Assembly: GCA_910577285.1 (NCBI GenBank)
Contig: CAJTLO010000002.1
Span: 287,972-333,003, forward strand
DNA from: an uncultured Rikenellaceae bacterium
Lineage (GTDB): Bacteria; Bacteroidota; Bacteroidia; Bacteroidales; Rikenellaceae
Reading direction: 5' to 3'
Length of the DNA: 45,032 nucleotides
This document shows positions 16,825 to 24,407 of this stretch, piece by piece. The notes beneath the pieces were generated by a model. It did no database searches. It was not told the origin of the DNA and saw only the letters and a list, made by a program, of their open reading frames with translations. The position numbers were made by a program, and so were the translations under genes. Position 1 is the stretch's first letter; each line of letters opens with the position of its first letter.

Positions 16825-17190
16825 ATGATACAACAGGAAAGCAGACTTACAGTAGCCGACAACAGCGGTGCGAAAGAGGTTCTTTGCATCCGCGTGCTGG
16901 GCGGAACGCGTAAGCGTTACGCTACGATTGGCGACAAGATAGTGGTTAGCGTGAAGAGCGCTACGCCTTCGGGGGATATCAAGAAGGGAACGGTTTCCAA
17001 GGCCGTTGTCGTGAGGACCAAGAAGGAGATCAGGCGCGCGAACGGCTCTTACATTCGTTTCGACGACAATGCCGTGGTACTTCTGAACAACCAGGGAGAG
17101 ATGAGAGGCACCCGTATCTTCGGGCCGGTGGCACGCGAGCTCCGCGACCAGTACATGAAGATCATCTCTCTTGCACCCGAAGTATTGTAG
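16825..17190 (+). CDS. rplN: 50S ribosomal protein L14
   Basis: L14 (121 aa) is a beta-barrel at the subunit interface; in other bacteria it binds RsfS. It opens MIQQESRLTVADNSGAKEVL, contains KGTVSKAVVVRTKKEIRR and ends GTRIFGPVARELRDQYMKII. Normal length. In E. coli it begins the spc operon; here no promoter is visible in front of it, and a 114-nt GC-rich spacer with a repeated GGCGGTCGGC follows it. Confidence 0.98.
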   Translation: MIQQESRLTVADNSGAKEVLCIRVLGGTRKRYATIGDKIVVSVKSATPSGDIKKGTVSKAVVVRTKKEIRRANGSYIRFDDNAVVLLNNQGEMRGTRIFGPVARELRDQYMKIISLAPEVL

Positions 17191-17304
17191 AACTGATTAT
17201 TCATTTTAGTTTAGCGCGGCGGTCGGCCGGGAGGGCGAACGGCATCTCGATGCGGGGAGCGGGAACGGCGGGCGGTCGGCGCGAAACAAGAAACAAACAG
17301 GAAA

Positions 17305-17634
17305 ATGTCAGCAAAATTACATATCAAGAAAGGGGACACCGTCTATGTGATTGCCGGTGAAAGCAAGAGCAAGGAGAAAACGGGTCGCGTGCTTGAGGTC
17401 GATGTAAAGAACCAGCGGGCTATCGTCGAGGGTTTCAACATGGTCAAGAAGCATACCAAACCCAACTCCACGCACCCCAACGGAGGGATCATCGAACAGG
17501 AGGCTCCCATCCACATATCGAACCTGATGCTGGCCGACCCCAAAACGGGTGCACCTACCCGTGTAGGACGCCGTGCAGGTGAGAAAGGTAAATTAGTTCG
17601 TTACGCTAAAAAGTCAGGGGAGGAGATTAAATAA
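17305..17634 (+). CDS. rplX: 50S ribosomal protein L24
   Basis: L24 (109 aa) initiates 50S assembly with its KOW fold. It has HIKKGDTVYVIAGESKSKEK at the start, then GFNMVKKHTKPNSTHPNGGI and EAPIHISNLML. The stop codon shares one base with the rplE start (TAATG at 17632-17636), so translation is coupled. Confidence 0.97.
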   Translation: MSAKLHIKKGDTVYVIAGESKSKEKTGRVLEVDVKNQRAIVEGFNMVKKHTKPNSTHPNGGIIEQEAPIHISNLMLADPKTGAPTRVGRRAGEKGKLVRYAKKSGEEIK

Positions 17635-18194
17635 TGGCAACGTACACACCCACACTCAAGACTAACTACAAGGAGCAGATCGTTCCGGCCCTGATGAAGG
17701 AGTTCGGTTACAAGAGCATCATGCAGGTGCCCAGGCTCCAGAAGATCGTTGTAAACCAGGGAATGGGCCAGGCCGTTGCCGACAAGAAGCTCATCGAGAT
17801 AGCTGCCGAGGAGCTCTCCCTCATCACCGGTCAGAAGGCCGTCACCACGAAGTCGAGGAAGGATATCTCGAACTTCAAACTCCGTAAGGGCATGCCCATC
17901 GGTGTGATGGTGACTCTCCGTTCCGACAGGATGTACGAATTCCTCGAAAGGCTCATCGCCGTAGCGCTTCCGCGTATCCGCGACTTCAAGGGTATCAACG
18001 AGAAGTTCGACGGCAAAGGCAACTATACCCTCGGTATCGCCGAACAGATTATCTTCCCGGAGATCGACATCGACAAGATCACCAAGATATTCGGTATGGA
18101 GATCACCTTCGTGACCAGCGCGAAGAGCGACGAGGAGGCCTATGCGTTGCTGCGTGAATTCGGCCTGCCGTTCAAAAACGCAAAAAAGAACTAA
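17634..18194 (+). CDS. rplE: 50S ribosomal protein L5
   Basis: L5 (186 aa) binds 5S rRNA and the P-site tRNA. It has LMKEFGYKSIMQVPRLQKIVVNQG (in parts), the TGQKAVTTKSRKDISNFKLR region, the GVMVTLRSDRMYEFLERL stretch and the IIFPEIDIDKI end. Normal length. Its ATG overlaps the rplX stop by one base. rpsN follows after 73 nt. Confidence 0.97.
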   Translation: MATYTPTLKTNYKEQIVPALMKEFGYKSIMQVPRLQKIVVNQGMGQAVADKKLIEIAAEELSLITGQKAVTTKSRKDISNFKLRKGMPIGVMVTLRSDRMYEFLERLIAVALPRIRDFKGINEKFDGKGNYTLGIAEQIIFPEIDIDKITKIFGMEITFVTSAKSDEEAYALLREFGLPFKNAKKN

Positions 18195-18267
18195 CGAATT
18201 ATATGGGCGCTCCCCGGGACGGCACTGCCGCGCCGGGGTGGGCACATGAAAATAACAGACATTCGAT

Positions 18268-18537
18268 ATGGCAAAAGAATCGATGAAAGCCCGCGAGGTG
18301 AAACGCCAGAAACTCGTGAACAGGTACGCTGAGAAGCGCGCTGCCCTCAAGGCAGCCGGCGATCAGGAAGGTTTGAGTAAGCTTCCGCGCAACTCGAACC
18401 CCATCCGTCTGCACAACCGTTGCATGATTACCGGTCGTCCGAAAGGATACATGCGCCAGTTTGGTATCAGCCGTATCCAGTTCCGTGAGATGGCTTCCCA
18501 GGGGCTCATCCCCGGAGTGAAGAAAGCTTCCTGGTAG
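18268..18537 (+). CDS. rpsN: 30S ribosomal protein S14 (zinc-independent form)
   Basis: S14 (89 aa) is part of the 30S head. This is the long form without a zinc ribbon: the only cysteine is in RCMITGRPKGYMRQFGISR, and the CxxC pairs of the zinc form are absent. The end GLIPGVKKASW is typical. It is the last gene before an unusually large break (366 nt) in the spc cluster. Confidence 0.97.
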   Translation: MAKESMKAREVKRQKLVNRYAEKRAALKAAGDQEGLSKLPRNSNPIRLHNRCMITGRPKGYMRQFGISRIQFREMASQGLIPGVKKASW

Positions 18538-18551
18538 CGTTTCCGTCCCGT

Positions 18552-18588
18552 TGCATCCGGACCCGCCCTGGCGGGATACCGGGTTGCA
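18552..18588 (+). terminator. Hairpin 3' of rpsN, possible partial terminator
   Basis: TGCA, CCGG and CCCGCC (18552-18567) pair with GGCGGG, CCGG and TGCA (18570-18588) in a long stem with small bulges. A second palindromic element (GCGG…AAACCGGTTT…CCGC) follows at 18601-18621. The nearest T-run (seven T from about 18658) is some 70 nt on, so this is not a textbook terminator. Confidence 0.4.
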
Positions 18589-18699
18589 GAGAGGAGGCCG
18601 GCGGAGAAAACCGGTTTCCGCACGGATGGAAAACAGGCCCGAACAAGGGATTTACGCTTTTTTTACCTTCGGGAATAGTGAATTGTGCCGATAAAAGTG

Positions 18700-18707
18700 T
18701 ACTTTTG
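18700..18707 (+). promoter_or_regulatory. Internal promoter before rpsH (-7 box)
   Basis: TACTTTTG at 18700-18707 is a full TAnnTTTG match, identical to the box before tRNA-Arg. The -33 region is poor at the normal spacing. The predicted start near 18714 lies just before the large hairpin at 18718-18780, so the two together look like a regulated transcription unit for rpsH and the genes behind it. Confidence 0.6.
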
Positions 18708-18713
18708 TGCGGT

Positions 18714-18903
18714 CTTATAGTGGACTAACGGATTTATTCCGGGTTTATTACGACCCGGAATATCCGTAAAATCCACACTATTTGATACATAGGGGCCAAG
18801 TGTCTATCTGCAGTACGGCGGGCGAATGCTCCGCTTGTGCTGTTTCGGCAGTGACGATGCGGCCCCGATTATTGAAACATTAATTTTTAACTTCTAAATC
18901 ATT
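18714..18903 (+). promoter_or_regulatory. Structured leader of rpsH (candidate r-protein leader)
   Basis: About 190 nt of predicted 5' leader with several stems. P1: TATTCCGGGT (18735-18744) pairs perfectly with ACCCGGAATA (18753-18762), loop TTATTACG; the stem extends outward by CGGA/TCCG and by TAGTG/CACTA (18718-18780). P2: GGGGCC (18792-18797) pairs with GGCCCC (18861-18866) and encloses P3, CAGTAC/GTGCTG plus GCGG/CCGC (18811-18842). CTG-TTTCGG-CAG could form an alternative stem with part of P3. It fits a cis-regulatory RNA bound by a ribosomal protein, with S8 the obvious candidate as the first gene product; this is inference. Confidence 0.5.
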
Positions 18904-19302
18904 ATGACAGATCCAATCGCGGATTTTCTGACAAGAATTAGAAACGCGGTGAAAGCCAACCACAAGGTGGTTGAAGCTCCCGGTTCAAAAATTAAGCAGG
19001 AAATGACCAAGATCCTGTACGATCAGGGGTATATCCTCGCGTACAAATTCGGGGAGGACGAAAGGGGCCATGCTACCATCAAGATAGCCCTCAAATACAA
19101 CCCCCAGACCAAAACCAACGCAATCAAGGGGCTGGAGCGTGTAAGCCGTCCGGGCCTCCGTCGTTATGCCGGTGCAAAAGAGATGCCGAAAGTGCTCAAC
19201 GGTCTCGGCATCGCTATCGTATCCACCCCCAAAGGGATCATGACCGACAAGCGTGCCCGTGAGGAGAACGTAGGCGGCGAAGTATTGTGTTACATCTACT
19301 AA
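18904..19302 (+). CDS. rpsH: 30S ribosomal protein S8
   Basis: S8 (132 aa) binds helix 21 of 16S rRNA and organises the platform; in E. coli it represses the spc operon by binding a look-alike site in its mRNA. It begins MTDPIADFLTRIRNAVKANH and ends with the signature IAIVSTPKGIMTDKRAREENVGGEVLCYIY (in parts). Normal length. It is the first gene behind the internal promoter and structured leader at 18700-18903. Confidence 0.98.
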   Translation: MTDPIADFLTRIRNAVKANHKVVEAPGSKIKQEMTKILYDQGYILAYKFGEDERGHATIKIALKYNPQTKTNAIKGLERVSRPGLRRYAGAKEMPKVLNGLGIAIVSTPKGIMTDKRAREENVGGEVLCYIY

Positions 19303-19437
19303 AATTACGGAGATACTGAAAAACGGTTGTCCGAAAGGCCGGACGCGCGGGCGCGATGAAGCGTCGGCATAGTCCGCAGGAAAGGAGAGAGTCGTTTTTG
19401 AGTGCTTCCGCAAACCAAGCAAATAAATAAAAGAACA

Positions 19438-19995
19438 ATGTCAAGGATTGGAAAATTACCTGTAAACCTGCCCGCCGGGGTTACCGTGACGGTATCCGAT
19501 AAGAACGTGGTAAGCGTGAAAGGACCTCTGGGCGAACTGAGCCAGAAGGTTGACCCGGACATCAAGGTCGCCGTAGAGGGGAATGTATTGACAGTAACGC
19601 GTCCTACAGACCAGCCCCGTCACCGCTCCATGCACGGACTCTACCGTGCGCTTATCCACAACATGGTGGAGGGCGTATCGAAAGGGTACGAGATACGGCA
19701 GGAGCTCATCGGTGTCGGTTACAAGGCAGAGGTGAAAGGACAGATCATCGAGTTTTCGCTCGGCTTCTCGCATGATATATTCTTCATGCTTCCGCCGGAG
19801 GTGAAGGCAGAGGTCATTCAGGAGAAGAAGAACGCTCCTATTTTAATCCTCAAGAGCTGCGACAAACAGCTCATCGGTCAGGTTGCCGCCAAGATACGTT
19901 CGTTCCGTAAGCCGGAACCGTATAAGGGCAAGGGTATCCGCTTCGTGGGCGAAGTGCTCCGTCGCAAGGCCGGTAAGAGTGCTAGTGCTAAATAG
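19438..19995 (+). CDS. rplF: 50S ribosomal protein L6
   Basis: L6 (185 aa) lies near the factor-binding base of the L7/L12 stalk. The start is set at the ATG at 19438 (MSRIGKLPVNLPAGVTV), since that is the universal N-terminus; the in-frame upstream extension to 19402 is not supported. The centre has HGLYRALIHNMVEGVSKGYE and the end has the signature KPEPYKGKGIRFVGEVL. A 135-nt spacer with a GTCCG…CGGAC hairpin separates it from rpsH. rplR follows after 15 nt. Confidence 0.97.
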   Translation: MSRIGKLPVNLPAGVTVTVSDKNVVSVKGPLGELSQKVDPDIKVAVEGNVLTVTRPTDQPRHRSMHGLYRALIHNMVEGVSKGYEIRQELIGVGYKAEVKGQIIEFSLGFSHDIFFMLPPEVKAEVIQEKKNAPILILKSCDKQLIGQVAAKIRSFRKPEPYKGKGIRFVGEVLRRKAGKSASAK

Positions 19996-20010
19996 TAAAA
20001 AAGTAAGGCT

Positions 20011-20373
20011 ATGTCAATAAGTAAGATAGAAAGGCGCAACAGGATTAAGATGCGTGTCCGTAAAAAAGTGAGCGGAACCGCAGACAGACCTCGTATGACC
20101 GTGTTCAGGAGCAACAAGCAGATCTACGTGCAGTTCATCGACGACCTGCGCGGAGTAACGCTCGCAGCGGCATCTTCGCTCGACAAGGAGGTTGCCGAAC
20201 AGATGAAGGGTGTTAACAAGTGCCAGGAGGCGGCTATCGTCGGCAAACTCGCCGCAGAGCGTGCTGCCGCCAAGGGTATCACGACGGTCTCTTTCGACCG
20301 TAACGGTTATCTTTACCACGGACGAGTTAAACAGTTGGCCGACGCCGCAAGGGAAGGCGGTCTTAAATTTTAA
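20011..20373 (+). CDS. rplR: 50S ribosomal protein L18
   Basis: L18 (120 aa) binds 5S rRNA with L5. It has RIKMRVRKKVSGTADRPRMTVFRS near the N-terminus (in parts), YVQFIDDLRGVTLAAASS, and the C-terminal FDRNGYLYHGRVKQLADAAR. Normal length. It is tightly packed between rplF and rpsE (15 and 6 nt). Confidence 0.97.
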   Translation: MSISKIERRNRIKMRVRKKVSGTADRPRMTVFRSNKQIYVQFIDDLRGVTLAAASSLDKEVAEQMKGVNKCQEAAIVGKLAAERAAAKGITTVSFDRNGYLYHGRVKQLADAAREGGLKF

Positions 20374-20379
20374 GCGATT

Positions 20380-20898
20380 ATGTCAAATACCAACATAAAG
20401 AAAGTAAGGACGAGCGACCTCGAGCTTAAGGACAGGCTCGTGAGCATACAGCGCGTTACGAAAGTGACGAAAGGCGGTCGCACATTCAGCTTTTCGGCGA
20501 TTGTTGTGGTAGGTAACGAGAACGGCGTGGTAGGCTACGGCCTGGGTAAGGCCAGCGAAGTTACCTCCGCCATTGCGAAGGGCGTCGAGGATGCCAAGAA
20601 GAACCTCGTGAAGATACCGATCATCAACGGAACCATCCCTCACTTCCAGGAGTACCGTTTCGGCGGCTCGCAGGTGATCGTCCGTCCGGCCGCACCCGGT
20701 ACGGGAGTGATAGCCGGCGGTGCAATGCGTGCCGTGTTCGAGAGCGTGGGCATCAAGAACATCCTTGCCAAGAGCAAAGGTTCGTCCAACCCCCACAACC
20801 TCGTCAAGGCTACCATAGGCGCGCTTACCGAACTTCGCGATGCGCATACCGTGGCCCAGGCCCGCGGCATTTCGCTCAGTAAAGTGTTTAACGGTTAA
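20380..20898 (+). CDS. rpsE: 30S ribosomal protein S5
   Basis: S5 (172 aa) acts at the mRNA entry channel and in decoding fidelity. The N-terminal double-stranded-RNA-binding-like domain shows ELKDRLVSIQRVTKVTKGGR and FSAIVVVGNENGVVGYGLGK. The C-terminal domain has RPAAPGTGVIAGGAMRAVFE and GSSNPHNLVKATIGAL. Normal length. rpmD follows by 13 nt. Confidence 0.98.
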   Translation: MSNTNIKKVRTSDLELKDRLVSIQRVTKVTKGGRTFSFSAIVVVGNENGVVGYGLGKASEVTSAIAKGVEDAKKNLVKIPIINGTIPHFQEYRFGGSQVIVRPAAPGTGVIAGGAMRAVFESVGIKNILAKSKGSSNPHNLVKATIGALTELRDAHTVAQARGISLSKVFNG

Positions 20899-20911
20899 TA
20901 CGAAAGGCGTT

Positions 20912-21094
20912 ATGGCAAAATTGAAAATCACTCAGGTACGCAGCCGTATCGGCGCTACCGAACGTCAGAAGAGGAACCTCGACGCGCTCGGACTCCACAA
21001 GATGAACCAGACCGTGGAACACGAAGATTCCGCCATCATCCTGGGGATGCTCGAGAAGGTGAAGCACCTTGTTCGTGTAGAGGCTCAGCAGTAG
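20912..21094 (+). CDS. rpmD: 50S ribosomal protein L30
   Basis: L30 (60 aa) is a small 50S protein near domain II of 23S rRNA. MAKLKITQVRSRIGATERQK and the end MLEKVKHLVRVEA are diagnostic. The start is the ATG at 20912, 13 nt after the rpsE stop; the longer frame from 20840 overlaps rpsE and is rejected. Confidence 0.95.
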   Translation: MAKLKITQVRSRIGATERQKRNLDALGLHKMNQTVEHEDSAIILGMLEKVKHLVRVEAQQ

Positions 21095-21111
21095 AGGAAA
21101 CCGTTGCGGGA

Positions 21112-21136
21112 GGATGTTTGCCCCGGGCAGACATCC
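21112..21136 (+). promoter_or_regulatory. Strong hairpin in the rpmD-rplO spacer
   Basis: GGATGTTTGCCC (21112-21123), C, GGGCAGACATCC (21125-21136): an almost perfect 12-bp inverted repeat with one G-U, starting 17 nt after the rpmD stop. There is no T-run behind it. It could stop exonucleases, mark a processing site or attenuate; function unknown. Confidence 0.5.
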
Positions 21137-21236
21137 GGCTTGCGGCGGATTGTGTACCCGATTTCCGCTGGGAGACGATGCTCTCAGGGGAGAAAGGAGA
21201 CGACAACGGTTTGTAAATTAAAAAATTAACATAACG

Positions 21237-21683
21237 ATGAATCTGAATAATCTTAAACCCGCAGAAGGTTCGACCCATCACGACAAGAGGATCGGCCGTG
21301 GACAGGGTTCGGGCCGCGGCGGTACTTCCACCCGTGGTCACAAGGGAGCCCAGTCGCGTTCCGGTTACTCGCGCAAGCTCGGTTTCGAGGGCGGTCAGAT
21401 GCCGCTGCAGAGGCGTTTGCCCAAGTACGGTTTCACCAATCTGAACAGGATCGAGTACAAGCCGATCAACCTGAGCGTGATCGATGCGCTCGTGGCAAAG
21501 GGTAACCTCACGGAGATCAACGTGGAGACGCTCATCGAAGGCGGATACGTTTCGAAGAACGACCGCGTGAAGATCCTCGGCAACGGTACGCTCAGCAAGG
21601 CTGTCAACGTGACGGCTCATGCTTTCAGTAAAAGCGCCGTAGCGGCTATCGAAGCCCAGGGAGGCTCCGTTGTAAAACTCTAA
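21237..21683 (+). CDS. rplO: 50S ribosomal protein L15
   Basis: L15 (148 aa) binds late and contacts several 23S domains. The Gly/Arg-rich N-terminal extension is seen in GRGQGSGRGGTSTRGHKGAQ; then come GFEGGQMPLQRRLPKYGF and the globular C-terminal domain ending VTAHAFSKSAVAAIEAQGG. Normal length. It is followed by secY after 13 nt, as in most bacteria. Confidence 0.97.
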   Translation: MNLNNLKPAEGSTHHDKRIGRGQGSGRGGTSTRGHKGAQSRSGYSRKLGFEGGQMPLQRRLPKYGFTNLNRIEYKPINLSVIDALVAKGNLTEINVETLIEGGYVSKNDRVKILGNGTLSKAVNVTAHAFSKSAVAAIEAQGGSVVKL

Positions 21684-21696
21684 TATTCCGACGACC

Positions 21697-23004
21697 GTGA
21701 AGAAACTTATCCAAACATTCCAGAACATATTTAAGATAGAGGAGCTGAAGAAGAGGATACTCTATACTTTGGGCCTTCTTCTTATATATAGGTTCGGTAG
21801 TTTTGTGGTGATTCCCGGTATCAATCCCAATGCATTGTCTTCGCTCGCCGATCAGGTGTCGGGGACCGGTTTGCTCGGCCTGCTGGATATCTTCTCCGGC
21901 GGTGCCTTTGCAAACGCGTCGATTTTCGCACTGGGTGTGATGCCCTACATCTCCGCCTCCATCATCATGCAGCTGGTGGGTATGGTAGTACCCTACTTCC
22001 AACGGATGCAGCGCGAGGGGGAGAGTGGTCGCCGCAAAATGAACCAGTGGACAAGGTACCTTACCATCATCGTGCTCCTGCTCCAGGGGTCGGCCTATAT
22101 CGCCAACCTCTATCACAAGCTTCCGGGCGAGGCGTTCGTCCTCGGTCCGGACAACTTCCTGTTCAAGGTCAGCACGATAGTGGTACTTACCGCCGGCACC
22201 ATGTTCGTCATGTGGCTCGGTGAGAAGATTACGGACAAGGGTCTTGGTAACGGTATTTCGCTCATCATTATGGTGGGTATCATCGCCCGCCTGCCGCAGG
22301 CGCTTCTGGTGGAGTTCAACATGCGTTGGGCCGAGGCCGTCGGCGGTATGGTGATGCTGGTTGTCGAGATAGTCATCCTTTACCTCGTCTTCATGGCCAC
22401 GATCTCCGTATTGCAGGCTGTGAGGAAAGTACCGGTGCAGTATGCCAAACGTATCGTGGGCAACAAGCAGTACGGCGGTGTACGTCAGTACATCCCGCTT
22501 AAGCTCAATGCCGCCAACGTGATGCCTATCATCTTCGCTCAGGCGATCATGTTCATCCCGATGCTCTTCGGCGGAAAGGTGGGCGCTGCGATGGCAAATT
22601 ATACCGGTTTCTGGTACAACTTCGTATTTGCGATATTGGTAATTCTGTTTACCTATTTCTATACAGCGATTATCGTAAACCCCAACATGATGGCCGACGA
22701 ACTGAAGCGTAACGGCGGTTTCATTCCCGGTGTAAAGCCCGGTAAGGAGACTTCCCGTTATCTGGACACCATCATGACGAGGATCACCCTTCCGGGTTCC
22801 ATCTTCCTTGCGATCGTGGCTATTCTGCCGGCTTTCGCATCGAAGCTGGGTATCAGCCAGCAGTTCTCCCTCTTCTTCGGAGGTACCTCGCTGCTGATCC
22901 TGATCGGTGTGGTACTCGACACCCTCAAGCAGGTCGAAAGTTACCTCTTGCTGCGTCATTACGACGGTCTGATGAAGACCGGTCGTGTGAAGGGCCGGAA
23001 CTGA
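21697..23004 (+). CDS. secY: Preprotein translocase subunit SecY
   Basis: SecY (435 aa) forms the protein-conducting channel in the inner membrane with SecE (encoded at 43088) and SecG. Ten hydrophobic segments can be followed. Recognisable blocks include YRFGSFVVIPGINPNAL (TM1 and plug region), FALGVMPYISASIIMQL, GNGISLIIMVGIIARLP and the cytosolic loop region RKVPVQYAKRIVG. The start codon is GTG at 21697, unusual for this cluster, 13 nt after rplO. The map gene follows by 38 nt. Confidence 0.97.
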   Translation: MKKLIQTFQNIFKIEELKKRILYTLGLLLIYRFGSFVVIPGINPNALSSLADQVSGTGLLGLLDIFSGGAFANASIFALGVMPYISASIIMQLVGMVVPYFQRMQREGESGRRKMNQWTRYLTIIVLLLQGSAYIANLYHKLPGEAFVLGPDNFLFKVSTIVVLTAGTMFVMWLGEKITDKGLGNGISLIIMVGIIARLPQALLVEFNMRWAEAVGGMVMLVVEIVILYLVFMATISVLQAVRKVPVQYAKRIVGNKQYGGVRQYIPLKLNAANVMPIIFAQAIMFIPMLFGGKVGAAMANYTGFWYNFVFAILVILFTYFYTAIIVNPNMMADELKRNGGFIPGVKPGKETSRYLDTIMTRITLPGSIFLAIVAILPAFASKLGISQQFSLFFGGTSLLILIGVVLDTLKQVESYLLLRHYDGLMKTGRVKGRN

Positions 23005-23042
23005 TGCTCGACGACTGCTTTTATGAGTTTTAATGGTATCTG

Positions 23043-23813
23043 ATGATAACGATAAAGACAGAGGAAGAGATAGGGCTGCTTCGTGAGAACAACCTGCTGG
23101 TGAGCGCGACGCTCGCCGAAGTGGCAAAGCATATAGCTCCGGGGATCACCACGCTTGAGCTGGACCGCATTGCCGAGAGGTTCATCCGTTCGCACGGAGC
23201 AGTCCCCGGCTTCCTCGGGTACGGCGGATTCCCGAATACGTTGTGCATCTCGGTGAACGAACAGGTGGTGCACGGTATTCCGTCGGATTATGCCCTCCGG
23301 GAAGGCGATATCGTTTCGGTGGACTGTGGCACCGTTATGAAGGGGTTCTATGGCGATTCCGCTTATACGTTTGCGGTCGGCAGTATCGATCCGCAGGTTG
23401 CGAAGCTACTGCAAGTGACCAAAGAAGCTCTTTATAAAGGTGTCGCACAGGCGAAAGCGGGCAACCGCGTCGGAGATATCTCTGCGGCTGTGCAGCAACA
23501 TGCCGAAGCGAACGGTTTTTCGGTGGTGCGCGAACTGGTGGGGCACGGTCTCGGCAGGGAGATGCACGAAGATCCGGAGGTTCCGAATTACGGTGCCCGC
23601 GGGCGCGGGCCGCTACTCAAGGAGGGGATGGTCATCTGCATCGAGCCCATGGTCAACATGGGGCGCAGGCAGGTGGTGTTCGAAGAGGACGGTTGGACGG
23701 TGCGTACCGCCGATCGCAAACCTTCGGCCCATTTCGAATTCGCAGTGGCTATCCGTAAGGAGGGGGCCGACGTACTTACCGATTTCGGAATTATCGAGCA
23801 AGCGATTTCATAA
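23043..23813 (+). CDS. map: Methionine aminopeptidase, type I
   Basis: This cytosolic enzyme (256 aa) removes the initiator Met from nascent proteins. Pita-bread fold with the metal ligands visible: Asp in SVDCGTVMKGFYGDSAYTF (two Asp), His in GHGLGREMHEDPEVPN, Glu in GMVICIEPMVNMG and Glu in AHFEFAVAIRKE. It has no N-terminal zinc finger, so it is the short bacterial type. It sits between secY and infA, a common position. Confidence 0.96.
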   Translation: MITIKTEEEIGLLRENNLLVSATLAEVAKHIAPGITTLELDRIAERFIRSHGAVPGFLGYGGFPNTLCISVNEQVVHGIPSDYALREGDIVSVDCGTVMKGFYGDSAYTFAVGSIDPQVAKLLQVTKEALYKGVAQAKAGNRVGDISAAVQQHAEANGFSVVRELVGHGLGREMHEDPEVPNYGARGRGPLLKEGMVICIEPMVNMGRRQVVFEEDGWTVRTADRKPSAHFEFAVAIRKEGADVLTDFGIIEQAIS

Positions 23814-23885
23814 CAGAAGGGATGACTCCCGGACTGTACGGCACGCTCCGTAAGGAGGGCCGGATGGAAGAAAATTTAAGACTCT

Positions 23886-24104
23886 ATGGCAAAACAGGCT
23901 GCTATTGAAAAGGACGGAACGATCATCGAGGCGTTGTCCAATGCGATGTTCAGGGTTGAACTCGACAACGGCCACATCATCACCGCCCACATTTCGGGAA
24001 AGATGAGGATGCACTACATCAAGATTCTTCCCGGTGACAAGGTAAAAGTGGAAATGTCGCCTTACGACCTGTCGAAAGGGCGTATCTCTTTCCGCTACAA
24101 ATAG
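23886..24104 (+). CDS. infA: Translation initiation factor IF-1
   Basis: IF-1 (72 aa) is an S1-type OB-fold protein that closes the A site of the 30S subunit during initiation. It reads MAKQAAIEKDGTIIEALSN, RVELDNGHIITAHISGKMR and ends YDLSKGRISFRYK. Normal length. It starts 72 nt after map; a 165-nt spacer with a hairpin follows. Confidence 0.97.
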   Translation: MAKQAAIEKDGTIIEALSNAMFRVELDNGHIITAHISGKMRMHYIKILPGDKVKVEMSPYDLSKGRISFRYK

Positions 24105-24152
24105 GGACCCTTCGCGGGAGATGTCCGTAACGGGCGGAACCCTGTCGCCTGG

Positions 24153-24180
24153 CTGCATGACGCGAAGCGCGTCGAGGCAG
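24153..24180 (+). promoter_or_regulatory. Hairpin in the infA-rpmJ spacer
   Basis: GACGCG-AAG-CGCGTC (24159-24173) is a perfect 6-bp stem enclosed by CTGC (24153-24156) and GCAG (24177-24180). No T-run follows. It lies in one of the long spacers of the ribosomal cluster. Confidence 0.45.
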
Positions 24181-24269
24181 AAGGAACGGGTGGCGGGAGT
24201 CTGTGTGCAACGGCTGAACGGCCCGCCGGCGGGAACCTTACTATTTGATAATTAGAAAGATGTTTCAAG

Positions 24270-24386
24270 ATGAAAGTAAAAGCATCAATTAAGAAAAGAA
24301 GCGAGGACTGCAAGATCGTAAGGCGTAAGGGGAAACTCTACGTTATCTGCAAGAAGACTCCAAAGTACAAAATGCGCCAAGGCTAA
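24270..24386 (+). CDS. rpmJ: 50S ribosomal protein L36
   Basis: L36 (38 aa) is the smallest 50S protein. The gene is short but clear: MKVKASIKKRSEDCKIVRRK, then GKLYVICKKTPKYKMRQG. In zinc-binding L36 the ligands are Cys11, Cys14, Cys27 and His33. Here Cys14 and Cys27 remain while position 11 is Ser and position 33 is Tyr, so the zinc ribbon is half lost and probably does not bind zinc. It starts 21 nt before rpsM in the usual infA-rpmJ-rpsM order. Confidence 0.95.
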   Translation: MKVKASIKKRSEDCKIVRRKGKLYVICKKTPKYKMRQG

Positions 24387-24407
24387 TTAAAATTAAAGAA
24401 AAGATTT

